The position numbers and the translations under genes are program-made. From Actinomadura luteofluorescens (GTDB lineage Bacteria; Actinomycetota; Actinomycetes; Streptosporangiales; Streptosporangiaceae), in contig NZ_JACCBA010000001.1 of assembly GCF_013409365.1 (NCBI RefSeq), positions 4,526,001 through 4,590,000 of the forward strand: a DNA stretch of 64,000 bases, read 5' to 3'. Below the pieces are notes generated by a model that worked only from the letters and a program-made list of their open reading frames with translations, did no database searches and was not told the DNA's origin. Below, one piece after another: positions 27,376-39,082 of the stretch (the first letter of the stretch is position 1; every line of letters starts with the position of its first letter).

Positions 27376-27395
27376 TTTTCCACAGGCTGTGGAAA
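27376..27395. promoter_or_regulatory. DnaA-box-like dyad before the dioxygenase gene
   Basis: TTTTCCACA at 27376-27384 faces an inverted partner ending at 27395 (CACAGGCTGTGGAAA). It sits about 12-31 bp upstream of the dioxygenase start and overlaps its leader. Confidence 0.4.
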
Positions 27396-27406
27396 GGGAG
27401 GCATTC

Positions 27407-28267
27407 GTGGACTTCAACGAGCACACTGCGACGCGGGCCGTCCAGGACAGTTTCCGCGACACTCCCGACCCGCGACTTCGCGAACTGCTGGAGGCGCTCA
27501 CCCGCCACCTGCACGCGTTCGTAGGCGAGGTGCGGCCGTCGATCCACGAGTGGGAAAAGGCGATCGCCTTCCTCACCGCGGTCGGCCAGACCTGTACCGA
27601 CACCCGCCAGGAGTTCGTCCTGCTGTCCGACGTCCTGGGCGTCTCCATGCTGGTGGAGACGCTGAATGAGAACGAGGAAGGCACAGAGAGCACCGTCCTG
27701 GGCCCGTTCCACATGGTCGAGTCGCCCCCGCGCGCGCTTGGCGACAGCATCGACCTCGTCGGTGAGGCACCCCCGTGTGTGGTGGCTGGTCGTGTCCTGA
27801 GCAGCGACGGGACGCCCCTGCCCAACGCGGAGGTGGACGTCTGGCAGTGCAACGACAAGGGGTTCTACGACGTCCAGCAACCGGGGATCCAACCGTCCGG
27901 GAACGGGCGTGGCCTTTTCCACACCGACTCCGAGGGCCGGTTCCGGTTCCGGACCGTCCTGCCCAGCCATTACCCCATCCCGACGGACGGCCCGATCGGA
28001 CGGTTCCTGGAGGCCACCGGACGCCATCCCTACCGGCCGGCGCACATCCATTTCATCGTCCGCGCGGACGGCCACACCCCACTGACCACCCACGTCTTCG
28101 TGGCGGGAAGTCCCTACCTGGACTCGGACGCGGTCTTCGCGGTCAAACAGAGCCTCATCGTCGATTTCGCCGAGTCGGACGACGAGGAGGCGGCTGCCCG
28201 GAACGGCGTCCAAGCCCCATTCCGCCACGCCGAGTTCGACCTCATCCTGAGCCGAGACCCCGTGTGA
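27407..28267 (+). CDS. Intradiol ring-cleavage dioxygenase
   Basis: 286 residues from GTG 27407, preceded by GGGAGG. N-terminal helical dimerisation region, then a beta-sandwich. Non-haem Fe(III) ligands are visible: Tyr in KGFYDVQ (about residue 152), Tyr in PSHYPIPTDGP (about 189), and the two His in RPAHIHF (about 212-214). Substrate loop DGTPLPNAEVDVWQCN. The length and the long N-terminus fit catechol- or hydroxyquinol-1,2-dioxygenase-like enzymes. The ring substrate is not resolved, and no other aromatic-pathway gene is adjacent. Confidence 0.88.
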   Translation: MDFNEHTATRAVQDSFRDTPDPRLRELLEALTRHLHAFVGEVRPSIHEWEKAIAFLTAVGQTCTDTRQEFVLLSDVLGVSMLVETLNENEEGTESTVLGPFHMVESPPRALGDSIDLVGEAPPCVVAGRVLSSDGTPLPNAEVDVWQCNDKGFYDVQQPGIQPSGNGRGLFHTDSEGRFRFRTVLPSHYPIPTDGPIGRFLEATGRHPYRPAHIHFIVRADGHTPLTTHVFVAGSPYLDSDAVFAVKQSLIVDFAESDDEEAAARNGVQAPFRHAEFDLILSRDPV

Positions 28268-28760
28268 CCTGCCCCGCGCGTCTCGGCGTCGCCGCGCGCC
28301 ACGGGTCAGCCGCATGATCGCGACTCGCGCTCGGCGATGTGACAGGGTTCGAGTCGAACACCGCCCTCACCTCCATCGCAACGCCTCCAAAGTTATCCAC
28401 AGTCTGTGGAGAACTACCCGCCTTATCTGGATAACCGTCTCCGGGCCGCGTAGCCGTCGTTCCGCAAGGCGCCCGTGCCGCCGCTCGTATCGGCCATTGA
28501 GAAGCCCGCCTGACCCGCGCCTTCCACCCCCGTCGCGCGCACCATCGCCCATGCGCCGCCGGCCTCCGCCAATCGGAACCCACGTTTTGCCCCATCCCAG
28601 GCCAAGAGAGCATCACCCATGGTTTGCGATGGACGACGCATTGGGGACTTTCAGGGCATCCCGACAGATCGCGCGGGTGGTCGGCACGCCGGGAACCGCC
28701 TCAACACAGCGACCACGCATCCTCCTGCTCCCGGCAGCAGGGGACACAACGGGGGAAAAC
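28268..28760. other. 493-bp gap with DnaA box and TTATC dyad
   Basis: It contains a perfect TTATCCACA at 28393-28401 followed by an inverted partner (TGTGGAGAA) and the near-palindrome TTATCTGGATAA about 30 bp on. No credible gene is seen; the long ORF covering it is the upstream extension of the DUF1269 frame. Confidence 0.4.
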
Positions 28761-29264
28761 ATGAGCGACCTGATCGCCGTCGCCTACGACGACCTGCCTC
28801 ACGCCGAGCAGGCGCGCGAGAAGCTGGTCCAGTTGCACAAGGAGCACATCATCGAGCTGGCCGACGTCGTCATCGTCGAGCGCAGGCAGGACGGCAAGAT
28901 CAAGCTCCATCAGGCTCGCAACCTCGTCGCGGGCGGCGCCCTCGGCGGCGCCGCGTGGGGCGGGCTGATCGGGCTCATCTTCTTCATGCCGCTGCTCGGC
29001 ATGGCCATCGGCGGAGCCACCGGCGCGGCCATGGGCTCCGCGGCCGACACCGGCATCGACGACGACTTCATGCGCAACCTCGGCGAGCAGCTGCCGCCCG
29101 GCGCCGCGGCCGTGTTCGTCCTGATCGACAAGCGCAATCCCGAGAAGGCCGTCCCGGAGATGGCACCGCTGGGCGGCAGGCTCATCCAGACCTCGCTGTC
29201 CCCCGAGCAGGAGGAGCACCTGCGCGAGGCCGTCAAGGCCGCTCGCGCGCCCCAGCCCGCCTGA
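28761..29264 (+). CDS. DUF1269 family membrane protein
   Basis: 167 residues: MSDLIAVAYDDLPHAEQARE, HIIELADVVIVERRQDGKIK, then a Gly/Ala-rich membrane hairpin (GGALGGAAWGGLIGLIFFMP and MAIGGATGAAMGSAAD), and C-terminal PGAAAVFVLIDKRNPEKAVP. This is the standard DUF1269 layout. Function is unknown; relatives are called membrane or stress-related proteins. The ATG follows GGGGGAAAAC. Confidence 0.85.
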   Translation: MSDLIAVAYDDLPHAEQAREKLVQLHKEHIIELADVVIVERRQDGKIKLHQARNLVAGGALGGAAWGGLIGLIFFMPLLGMAIGGATGAAMGSAADTGIDDDFMRNLGEQLPPGAAAVFVLIDKRNPEKAVPEMAPLGGRLIQTSLSPEQEEHLREAVKAARAPQPA

Positions 29265-29320
29265 GAATTCGATCCGGTGGCGGCAGGCCCGCTCGCCGGC
29301 ACGGGGCCATGACCACGCCG

Positions 29321-29361
29321 AACAGAGGCCGGTTTCGAGCCACTCGAAACCGGCCTCTGTT
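29321..29361. terminator. Perfect 19-bp inverted repeat (terminator)
   Basis: AACAGAGGCCGGTTTCGAG and its exact complement, separated by 3 nt, lie 57 bp after the DUF1269 gene and before the next gene. This is the strongest hairpin seen in the window. The flanking A and T let it work in both directions. Confidence 0.85.
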
Positions 29362-29436
29362 CCGGGCAAGACCCGTCAAGACCGGCGCCTGGCGACAGAG
29401 GCTGATGGGCGAACTGATCCGCACTAGCCTCGTCGC

Positions 29437-29787
29437 GTGAGTGATGACGTCCAGCAGGTTCAGCCACTCGACTCTGGGATAGCCGAAGAGTGGATACGCA
29501 AGACAGATGAGCCGGACCTGCGCGCGGTCTCGGCCTCCAAACTTCGAGTCGGCCCGCTGTGGAACGTCAGCGCTTGGGTCATGGAGTTCATCCGTACCGA
29601 CCCTCTCGAATCCGAACTGCGCCGCCGGATCGCAGGCGCACTGCTCGGCGTCAGCGGCGTCACCAGCGTCGAGGAGGAGGACCGGGAAGTGTGGACAGTG
29701 ACCGGCACCCCAACGGGCAAAGCGCTGGTAGAAGCAGTAGCCCAAGTAGTGGACGACCTAGCACCGCAGACACGCGACGCTCTCTAA
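29437..29787 (+). CDS. Hypothetical protein, 116 residues
   Basis: GTG start: MSDDVQQVQPLDSGIAEEW, KLRVGPLWNVSAWVMEFIRT, RRRIAGALLGVSGVTSVEEE, VTGTPTGKALVEAVAQVVDD. A compact ferredoxin-like pattern (beta-alpha-beta). No family recognised. Confidence 0.6.
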   Translation: MSDDVQQVQPLDSGIAEEWIRKTDEPDLRAVSASKLRVGPLWNVSAWVMEFIRTDPLESELRRRIAGALLGVSGVTSVEEEDREVWTVTGTPTGKALVEAVAQVVDDLAPQTRDAL

Positions 29788-29865
29788 CTCACGTCACCAC
29801 AACGCCCATCTCCAGGCTGGCTCGTGACGTTGATCGGGAAATTGCGGGTGTGGCAGGCTCACGCA

Positions 29866-31074
29866 ATGATCGTCGAGCTGGCTCCCGGCTTTCTGAGCTG
29901 GGACGAGGTGGCCCCTTCCCGGCATCCGTTCGACCGCCCGTCCGCGGCGCGGGTGGTGAAGTCCCTCGGTCCGGCCCAACGTGTCCCCCGCCGTCCCGAC
30001 GTGCCCCTCACCGACCCCGCGAGGAGCGAGTGGGCCGACGGAGAGGCCGAGATGTGGGCTACCGCGATGTCGCACGCCCTGGCCGAGCGCTACGGCCGCT
30101 GGGCCGTCGGCTGGCGCTGGGCCCACGACGAAGGTGACTTCGACGGCGGGCCCGTAGGCAGCTGGTGCTGTCCGCGGGACTCGGTGACCACACCCGAGGA
30201 GACCCTGACCCGTGTGGTCCACTGCCACCAGGTTCTCACCTGGTTCCTCAGCCGCCGGCATGTGGCGGACAGCGTCGCGAAGGAGATGGTCGGCCAGGCG
30301 ATCGGTGGCCGCTTCCACAGCTGGACCAGCCCCGACACCGTCCTGGTCGACGACATTGCCGAACGACTCGCCCTGTCGGTACGTCCTGACGCCGCCCTGA
30401 GCCCCTCCGAAGCCGCACCGGACCATCTGGAGCGCTGGCTTGCGGTACGTGCCTCCGTGCCCTGGCAGGACGCCGCAGAGAGCGGCTCCGACGAGCCTGT
30501 GACGCCGTCCCGAGATGGCGCTGCGGAAAGCATCCGCGCCTTCGACGGCGCCATAGACCCAGCCCGTGCCGAAGGGCTCCTGACCGCTCTGGAACGCGCC
30601 CGGGCGGACGCGACCCAGGACGCTCCCCTCACTCTCGAACGACTGTGCGACTGGCAGCAGCGCGTCCTCGGAGTACCGCAGCCACCCCGGTTCAGGAACT
30701 CGGTCGCTTTCGCCAAAGGGGGACGGGAACGCTACGGCATCGCCCCTGACACTCCCGCCCGCCTCGAAGCCTGCCTCGCAGAGAGCGGGTCCGACGACCG
30801 GCGGCCGCTCCCACTGATCGCCCGTGCGGCACGCGCCTACCTCGACGTCTGCTTCTTCCACCCCTTCGATGACGGCAACGCCCGTGCCGGTTTCCTCGCC
30901 CTCGTCTTCGTCCTCGCCCGCGAAGGCGTCGCACTCGACGACGTGAGCCTGCTCCGGCGCGTCAGCTTCCAAGCCGACAGCCCACAAGACCCGCTGACCC
31001 TCATCCGGTACATCGATCTCCACCTCGCACAGACCCGGCAGAGGGCCGCGTCCCATGGCCGGGCCACGGACTGA
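29866..31074 (+). CDS. Fic-domain family protein
   Basis: 402 residues. The C-terminal Fic domain has the active-site motif HPFDDGNARAGF near residue 331, close to the canonical HPFx(D/E)GN(G/K)R, with catalytic His. The N-terminal 200 residues (SWDEVAPSRHPFDRPSAARV, AERYGRWAVGWRWAHD) are of a family-specific type. Fic proteins usually transfer AMP, or another nucleotide or phosphate, to proteins. No small FicA/VbhA-like antitoxin gene is adjacent, and no clear inhibitory helix is seen. Start ATG 29866; GTG 29824 adds 14 residues. Confidence 0.85.
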   Translation: MIVELAPGFLSWDEVAPSRHPFDRPSAARVVKSLGPAQRVPRRPDVPLTDPARSEWADGEAEMWATAMSHALAERYGRWAVGWRWAHDEGDFDGGPVGSWCCPRDSVTTPEETLTRVVHCHQVLTWFLSRRHVADSVAKEMVGQAIGGRFHSWTSPDTVLVDDIAERLALSVRPDAALSPSEAAPDHLERWLAVRASVPWQDAAESGSDEPVTPSRDGAAESIRAFDGAIDPARAEGLLTALERARADATQDAPLTLERLCDWQQRVLGVPQPPRFRNSVAFAKGGRERYGIAPDTPARLEACLAESGSDDRRPLPLIARAARAYLDVCFFHPFDDGNARAGFLALVFVLAREGVALDDVSLLRRVSFQADSPQDPLTLIRYIDLHLAQTRQRAASHGRATD

Positions 31075-31149
31075 ACAAGGAACGCGCCCCGGCCATCGAG
31101 CGGGAGTACGCCCAGCGGCAACGCCGCGACTTCACGAAGTCAGAGTCGT

Positions 31150-32385
31150 TCAGGGCCTGCGGTCGTGGAAGGTGCGGCGCAGGTCGCTCACCCAGGCGTC
31201 GGGGTTCTCCCAGGGAATGAAGTGGCCGCCATGGTCATGGGCGTTGACATTGACGTGGTTGAACCAACCGGCCTGCGGACCCGCCTTGAACGCCTGAACG
31301 CGCTCGTCGGCGGTGTGGATGCCGGGCGGGTTCTCGTACGTGACGAAGGTGAGGCCGACCGGGGCCTGCACGACCGGGGTGCGGTCGTGGGCAGAGGCCC
31401 AGGGGTAGCGGTTGGCGTTGGCGTAGTACCGCATCGACGTGGCGATGGAGTTGTTCACCCAGTAGATCGTGGCGTGGGTGAGCAGGTCGTCCCTGGTGAA
31501 GACGGACTCGACGTCGCCGCCGTTGTCGCTCCAGGCGCGCCAGCGCTCCAGCAGCCAGGCGAGCAGGCCGGCAGGTGAGTCGCTCAGCCCGTGGGCCAGG
31601 GTGGCGCCGTCGAGCATGTGCACGGTCAGGTGGGACGCCGACCGGTGGTCCAGCTCGATGATGCGGGCGCGGACGTCGTCGGGCTGGTCGTCGCTAAGGG
31701 GCCGGTTCCGGGTGAAGCTCCAGGCACGGGGCCCGTTGAAGAAGTCGAGCGGCAGCCCGGAACCGATGTGGATGCCGTACAGCTCGTCGGCGTACTTGTG
31801 GCCGAGCTGGCTGGTGACGATCCCGCCGATGTCGCAGCCCCCGGCGGCGTACTTCTCGTATCCCAGGGTCTCGGTCATCAGGGTGTGCCAGAGGTCGGAG
31901 ACCTTCCAGAAGTTGACGTCCGGAAAGCCGGTGAGGGGGCCGGGGAAACCGAAGCCGGGCAGGGACGGCACGATGACGTCGAACGCGTCGGCGGGGTCAC
32001 CGCCGAACGCGGCCGGGTCGGCGAGCGGGTCGATCACCTTCGACCAGTGCCAGAACGTCCACGGCCAGCCGTGGGTGAGGATCAGCGGGACCGGGCGGGG
32101 CCCGCGGCCGGGCTTGCGCATGAAGTGCACAGGGACACCGGCGACGTTCACCTGGTAGTGCTCGTAGGCGTTGATGGCGGCCTCGGCCTTGCGCCAGTCG
32201 TAGCCGTCCCGCCAGTAGGCGACCAGGCCGCGGAGGTAGCCGTCCGGGACGCCGTAGGACCAGTCCTCGTTCCCCTCGTCCAGCGGCGGCCGGGTCAGTG
32301 TGAGACGGGTGCGCAGGTCATCGAGGACCTCGTCGGACACATGGATCGGCGTGGGCTCCAGAGGAAAGTCGTGCGGGCTGGTCAT
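31150..32385 (-). CDS. Epoxide hydrolase (EHN-domain alpha/beta hydrolase)
   Basis: 411 residues. N-terminal EHN domain (IHVSDEVLDDLRTRLTLTR, YEHYQVNVAGVPVHFMRK), oxyanion motif HGWPWTFW, nucleophile region GGCDIGG (Asp in place of Ser, as in epoxide hydrolases), and catalytic His in DHGGHFIPWENPDAWVSDLR. It hydrolyses epoxides to diols in characterised relatives. The gene is convergent with the Fic gene. Substrate unknown. Confidence 0.9.
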   Translation of the reverse strand: MTSPHDFPLEPTPIHVSDEVLDDLRTRLTLTRPPLDEGNEDWSYGVPDGYLRGLVAYWRDGYDWRKAEAAINAYEHYQVNVAGVPVHFMRKPGRGPRPVPLILTHGWPWTFWHWSKVIDPLADPAAFGGDPADAFDVIVPSLPGFGFPGPLTGFPDVNFWKVSDLWHTLMTETLGYEKYAAGGCDIGGIVTSQLGHKYADELYGIHIGSGLPLDFFNGPRAWSFTRNRPLSDDQPDDVRARIIELDHRSASHLTVHMLDGATLAHGLSDSPAGLLAWLLERWRAWSDNGGDVESVFTRDDLLTHATIYWVNNSIATSMRYYANANRYPWASAHDRTPVVQAPVGLTFVTYENPPGIHTADERVQAFKAGPQAGWFNHVNVNAHDHGGHFIPWENPDAWVSDLRRTFHDRRP

Positions 32386-32472
32386 CGCGTGGTTCCTTAC
32401 TGGGTGAGAGAAGCAGCGCCGTCGGCCCTGGGCAATGGCGCTCGCCGGGGCCTCCGTCCTCTGGCGCGGCCG

Positions 32473-32736
32473 TCAGCGGCTGGGGACCGGCGCCTGCCGG
32501 TCGATCTCACGGCACAGAACGGTGATCACGTCATCGAAGACGGCGGCGCCGTGCTTCCGGATGAGAACACCGTAGAGGTCCTTGCGGCTGGCCTCCCTGA
32601 CCACCCAGCTGAGGGTGGCGTGATGAACACGGCGACCAGCGGCCAGATCGTCGTACGCATCGCGCGCGACCCTCATCAACTCCGGATAGGCCGCAGACTC
32701 CGCCAGAATCATGCGCATCGCATCGGGGAGATTCAT
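32473..32736 (-). CDS. Small helical hypothetical protein, 87 residues
   Basis: MNLPDAMRMILAESAAYPEL, MRVARDAYDDLAAGRRVHH, ATLSWVVREASRKDLYGVLI. Helical and charged with no family recognised. It lies between the epoxide hydrolase and tRNA-Ile on the same strand. Confidence 0.55.
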   Translation of the reverse strand: MNLPDAMRMILAESAAYPELMRVARDAYDDLAAGRRVHHATLSWVVREASRKDLYGVLIRKHGAAVFDDVITVLCREIDRQAPVPSR

Positions 32737-32949
32737 GCGAGGATTCTAGGTCCAGCCGCACCCACCGACATATGCCCTCGCCGAGCCCGACCGCGGATGC
32801 GCCAAGCTCACCAGCGAGCGCCTGGCGGGGCAGCCACTGCCCAGCAACCGCAACCGACAGGGGGCGTGGGGGCGTGGGGGCGAAGCCCCCACATCGGGGG
32901 TCCGGGGGTCGCCCCCCCGGGCAGAAACGACGAAGGAGTGGCGGGGAAG

Positions 32950-32964
32950 AAGCCCAAAGGGCTT
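32950..32964 (-). terminator. Short hairpin after tRNA-Ile
   Basis: AAGCCC-AAA-GGGCTT lies 27 bp 3' of the tRNA on its strand and is followed there by CTT. The run 32860-32940 beyond it is a very G-rich tract with further stem potential. Confidence 0.5.
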
Positions 32965-32990
32965 CGACCACACCACTCCCAACTCCGAAG

Positions 32991-33064
32991 TGGGCCTAGG
33001 TGGACTTGAACCACCGGCCTCATCCTTATCAGGGATGCGCTCTAACCGACTGAGCTATAGGCCC
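32991..33064 (-). tRNA. tRNA-Ile(GAT)
   Basis: Minus strand: acceptor GGGCCTA with TAGGCCC, D-arm AGCTCAGTCGGTTAGAGC, anticodon loop CTGATAA giving GAT, T-loop GGTTCAAGTCC, discriminator A, no encoded CCA. It lies just downstream of the DUF3566 gene, the usual position beside gyrA in actinobacteria. Confidence 0.96.
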
Positions 33065-33154
33065 GGAGTGTGCCGCCGCCCCTGGCGGCGCAACGAGAGG
33101 TTACCCCATCTGGGCGGGCAACCGGAAATCGATAACCGGGGGCGGCGGGCAGGG

Positions 33155-34159
33155 CTACTCGGCTTCCTTGAGGGTGACCTCGACGCCGCCCACGAGGTCG
33201 GCGGCGAGGTTGTAGATGACGGAGCCGACCGTCGAGAGGGCGGTGATGAGCAGGACGTTCAGGGCGCCGACGAGGACGGTGTAACCGAAGACGCGGACGA
33301 AGGAGAACCAGCTTCCGGCGTCGACGCCGCCGGTGGTCTCGCCCTGCTCCTTGGTGAGGCTGTTGACGGTGTCGCTGATCGCGTCGAAGACGCCGAGCCC
33401 GGACAGGATCACGTACAGGACGATGACGGCGACCAGCAGGACCACGAAGCAGACCAGCGACATGACGAAGCTGAACTTCATCACCGACCAGGGTTCGAGC
33501 CTGGAGAGCTGGAGCTGGGCCTTGCGCGCGGGCTTGCCGGGCGCGGGCTTGGACGCGGCGCCGGCCGGGGCCACCGCGGTGGACGGACGGTCCTTGAGGA
33601 CGGTGCCGGCGAAGCCGCGACCACCCGACCCGGACGAGCCGGACGAGCCGGACGAGTTGCCGGAGGGCCCGCTCGCCGAATTGAACCCCTTGCCGGGACT
33701 GTCCGTACGTCCTGCCGAGACCGAACCGGACGGCTCGGCGGGTTTGGCCCAGCCCGCCGAGCCGGAGCCGCCCGCAGGACTTGATGCGGGACCGGCCGGG
33801 GCGCCTGCCGCGCCGCCGACCGGAGGCGCCGGCTTGGCGGCCGGCTTGGGCGGTTCGGCCGTGTCCTTGACCGGGGCGATCTCGGGTGTGCCGGCCGCCT
33901 TGGCCGGGGCGTCGTCGATCTGGGTGAGATCGGACCGCGTCTCGTCGGCCTTGCCCGCCGGGTCCGTCGCGCCGGTGTCGATGTCGACGGTCGTCTCGTC
34001 GCGCCCGGACTTGGCGGACGCGGCGGCCACCGTCTTGCCCGGCTTCCCCCTGGGCTTGCCGGTGGACTTGGCGGGGCCGGGCTTGGCGCCGGGTTTCCGG
34101 TCGCCGCCCTTGCCGGCGGCGCCGGCCCCGTCGTTGTCCTGGCCGGGCTCGGTGCTCAC
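33155..34159 (-). CDS. DUF3566 membrane protein
   Basis: 334 residues. The first 210 are low-complexity Gly/Pro/Ala/Lys/Ser disordered sequence, including GNSSGSSGSSGSGGRGF. The last 125 form the DUF3566 domain (LSRLEPWSVMKFSFVMSLVC, two transmembrane helices, TVGSVIYNLAADLVGGVEVT). It is always found next to gyrA in actinobacteria; a cell-division role has been suggested for some relatives, but this member is unstudied. GTG start, 42 bp after gyrA. The disordered extension is longer than usual. Confidence 0.92.
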   Translation of the reverse strand: MSTEPGQDNDGAGAAGKGGDRKPGAKPGPAKSTGKPRGKPGKTVAAASAKSGRDETTVDIDTGATDPAGKADETRSDLTQIDDAPAKAAGTPEIAPVKDTAEPPKPAAKPAPPVGGAAGAPAGPASSPAGGSGSAGWAKPAEPSGSVSAGRTDSPGKGFNSASGPSGNSSGSSGSSGSGGRGFAGTVLKDRPSTAVAPAGAASKPAPGKPARKAQLQLSRLEPWSVMKFSFVMSLVCFVVLLVAVIVLYVILSGLGVFDAISDTVNSLTKEQGETTGGVDAGSWFSFVRVFGYTVLVGALNVLLITALSTVGSVIYNLAADLVGGVEVTLKEAE

Positions 34160-34201
34160 GTGTCCTCCTGGCCTAGTGGCTCGGTGAGGGTGCAGGATAC
34201 G

Positions 34202-36706
34202 TCACTCACCGTCGCCCCCTTCGGCTTCGTCAGAGTCCTCCATGGACTCTACGTTCCTCGCGATGGCCACCACGCTGTCCCCGTCGGCGAGATTCATCAG
34301 ACGGACGCCCATGGTCTGCCTGCCGGACTGCTTGATCTCGGCGGCGGTGGTACGGATCACGCCACCGTTCGACGTCATCGCGAACACCTCGTCGTCCAGG
34401 CCGACCATCAGGGCCCCGACCAACATCCCGCGAGATTCCACGATCTTAGCGGTGAGAACGCCCTTACCCCCACGTCCCTGGAGCGGGTACTGGTCCACCG
34501 GGGTGCGCTTGGCGTAGCCGCCCCGGGTGGCCACCAGGACGTCCTGCGAGGTGTCCTGCACGACGAGCATGTTGAGGACCTCCTGGTCCTCCTCGAACCG
34601 CATGCCGATGACGCCGGAGGTGGCGCGTCCCATCGGGCGCAGCGACTCGTCGTCGGCGCGGAACCGGATCGCCTGGGCGCCGGTGGAGACCATCAGCAGG
34701 TCGTCGTCGGACGACACGAGCCGCGCCGCGATCACCTCGTCGTCGTCGACGAGGTTGATGGCGATGATGCCGCCGGTGCGGGGCGAGTCGAAGTCGCGCA
34801 GCGCGGTCTTCTTGACGCGGCCCTTCTTCGTGCCGAGCACCAGGTAGGGGGCGACCTCGTAGTCGCGCAGGTCCATGACCTGCGCGATGTGCTCGTCGGG
34901 CTGGAAGGCGAGCAGGTTCGCGACGTGCTGGCCGCGCGAGTCGCGCCCGGAGTCGGGCAGCTCGTAGGCCTTGGCGCGGTAGACGCGGCCCTTGTTGGTG
35001 AAGAACAGGATCCAGTGGTGCGTCGTGGTGACGAAGAACTGGTCGACGATGTCGTCCTGCTTCAGCTGCGCGCCGCGGACGCCCTTGCCGCCGCGCCGCT
35101 GCGCGCGGTAGTGGTCGGTGCGGGTGCGCTTGGCGTAGCCGCCGCGGGTGATGGTGACGACGACGTCCTCTTCGGCGATGAGGTCCTCGTACGACACGTC
35201 CCCGTCGAACGGGATGATCTCGGTGCGCCGCTCGTCGCCGAACTTCTCGACGATCGGGGCGAGCTCGTCGCCGACGATCCGGCGCTGCCGCTCGGGCGAG
35301 GCGAGGATCTCGTTGTAGTCGGCGATCTCCGCCATGAGCTTGTCGTACTCGTCGATGATCTGCTGGCGCTCCAGGGCGGCCAGCTTGCGCAGCTGCATGT
35401 CGAGGATGGCCTGCGCCTGGATCTCGTCGATCTCCAGCAGGTTCATCAGGCCCTGCTGCGCCTCGGAGGCGGACGGCGAGCGCCGGATCAGGGCGATGAC
35501 CTCGTCGATGCGGTCGAGGGCCTTGAGCAGGGCGCGCAGGATGTGGGCGCGCTCCTCGGCCTTGCGGAGCAGGAACCGGGTGCGGCGGACGATGACGTCG
35601 ATCTGGTGCGCGACCCAGTGCCGGACGAACTGGTCGATGCGCAGGGTGCGCGGCACCCCGTCCACGAGCGCGAGCATGTTCGCGCCGAACGTCTCCTGCA
35701 GCTGCGTGTGCTTGTACAGGTTGTTCAGGACGACCTTGGCGACGGCGTCCCGCTTGAGGACGATGACCAGGCGCTGCCCGGTCCGGCCGGACGTCTCGTC
35801 GCGGACGTCGGCGATGCCGTCGAGCTTGCCCTCCTTCACCCCGTCAGCGATCTTGAGGGCGAGGTTGTCCGGGTTGACCTGGTAGGGGAGCTCGGTGACG
35901 ACGAGGCAGGTGCGGCCCTGGATCTCCTCGACCTCGACGACGGCCCGCATCGTGATGGAGCCGCGGCCGGTCCGGTAGGCCTCCTCGATGCCCTTGCGGC
36001 CGACGATCAGGCCGGCGGTCGGGAAGTCGGGGCCCTTGACCCGCTCGATCAGCGCTTCGAGCAGCTCCTCGTCGGTCGCGCCGTAGTTGTCGAGGTACCA
36101 GCGGACGCCGTCGGCGACCTCGCGCAGGTTGTGCGGCGGGATGTTCGTCGCCATCCCGACCGCGATACCGGCGGACCCGTTGACCAGAAGGTTCGGGTAC
36201 CGGGACGGCAGGACGTCGGGCTCCTGCGAGCGGCCGTCGTAGTTGGGGGAGAAGTCGACGGTCTCCTTGTCGATGTCGCGCAGGAGCTCCATCGCCAAGG
36301 GCGCCATGCGGCACTCGGTGTACCGCATGGCCGCGGCGGGGTCGTTGCCGCGCGAGCCGAAGTTGCCGTTTCCGTCGACCAGCGGGTACCGCATCGACCA
36401 CGGCTGGGCGAGCCGGACGAGCGCGTCGTAGATGGCCGAGTCGCCGTGGGGGTGGTAGTTCCCCATGACGTCGCCGACGACGCGGGCGCACTTGAAGTAG
36501 CCGCGGTCGGGCCGGTAGCCGCCGTCGTACATCGCGTACAGGACGCGGCGGTGAACGGGTTTGAGGCCGTCGCGCACCTCGGGCAGCGCGCGCGCGACGA
36601 TGACCGACATCGCGTAGTCGAGATAGCTCTTCTGCATCTCGACCTGGATGTCGACCGGTTCGATCCGTTCGCCCGGGTGGCCGCCCTCTGTGGTCACGTC
36701 CGTCAC
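34202..36706 (-). CDS. gyrA: DNA gyrase subunit A
   Basis: 834 residues. Winged-helix domain, quinolone-resistance region [17 protein letters not shown] (Ser and Asp intact, predicting quinolone sensitivity at those positions), catalytic Tyr in MRYTECRM near residue 126, then the long coiled coil and C-terminal beta-pinwheel with the GyrA box (QRRGGKG). With GyrB it introduces negative supercoils. GTG 36706, with AAGAGG eight bases upstream, is preferred to TTG 36712. A second GRGGKG element (about 34480) is another blade motif. Confidence 0.97.
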   Translation of the reverse strand: MTDVTTEGGHPGERIEPVDIQVEMQKSYLDYAMSVIVARALPEVRDGLKPVHRRVLYAMYDGGYRPDRGYFKCARVVGDVMGNYHPHGDSAIYDALVRLAQPWSMRYPLVDGNGNFGSRGNDPAAAMRYTECRMAPLAMELLRDIDKETVDFSPNYDGRSQEPDVLPSRYPNLLVNGSAGIAVGMATNIPPHNLREVADGVRWYLDNYGATDEELLEALIERVKGPDFPTAGLIVGRKGIEEAYRTGRGSITMRAVVEVEEIQGRTCLVVTELPYQVNPDNLALKIADGVKEGKLDGIADVRDETSGRTGQRLVIVLKRDAVAKVVLNNLYKHTQLQETFGANMLALVDGVPRTLRIDQFVRHWVAHQIDVIVRRTRFLLRKAEERAHILRALLKALDRIDEVIALIRRSPSASEAQQGLMNLLEIDEIQAQAILDMQLRKLAALERQQIIDEYDKLMAEIADYNEILASPERQRRIVGDELAPIVEKFGDERRTEIIPFDGDVSYEDLIAEEDVVVTITRGGYAKRTRTDHYRAQRRGGKGVRGAQLKQDDIVDQFFVTTTHHWILFFTNKGRVYRAKAYELPDSGRDSRGQHVANLLAFQPDEHIAQVMDLRDYEVAPYLVLGTKKGRVKKTALRDFDSPRTGGIIAINLVDDDEVIAARLVSSDDDLLMVSTGAQAIRFRADDESLRPMGRATSGVIGMRFEEDQEVLNMLVVQDTSQDVLVATRGGYAKRTPVDQYPLQGRGGKGVLTAKIVESRGMLVGALMVGLDDEVFAMTSNGGVIRTTAAEIKQSGRQTMGVRLMNLADGDSVVAIARNVESMEDSDEAEGGDGE

Positions 36707-36788
36707 TCTCAAGACCTCTTCTGCTCGGTGGGAAGGAAGTACGTCCGCCTCTGGGAGTCAGGCCGGGGAGCCGGCCCTGGCGCGTACC

Positions 36789-39082
<2,294 letters not shown>

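Noticed and set aside
32860..32940. G-quadruplex or riboswitch in the G-rich run near tRNA-Ile
   Set aside because: Only base composition supports it; no conserved riboswitch core is visible.
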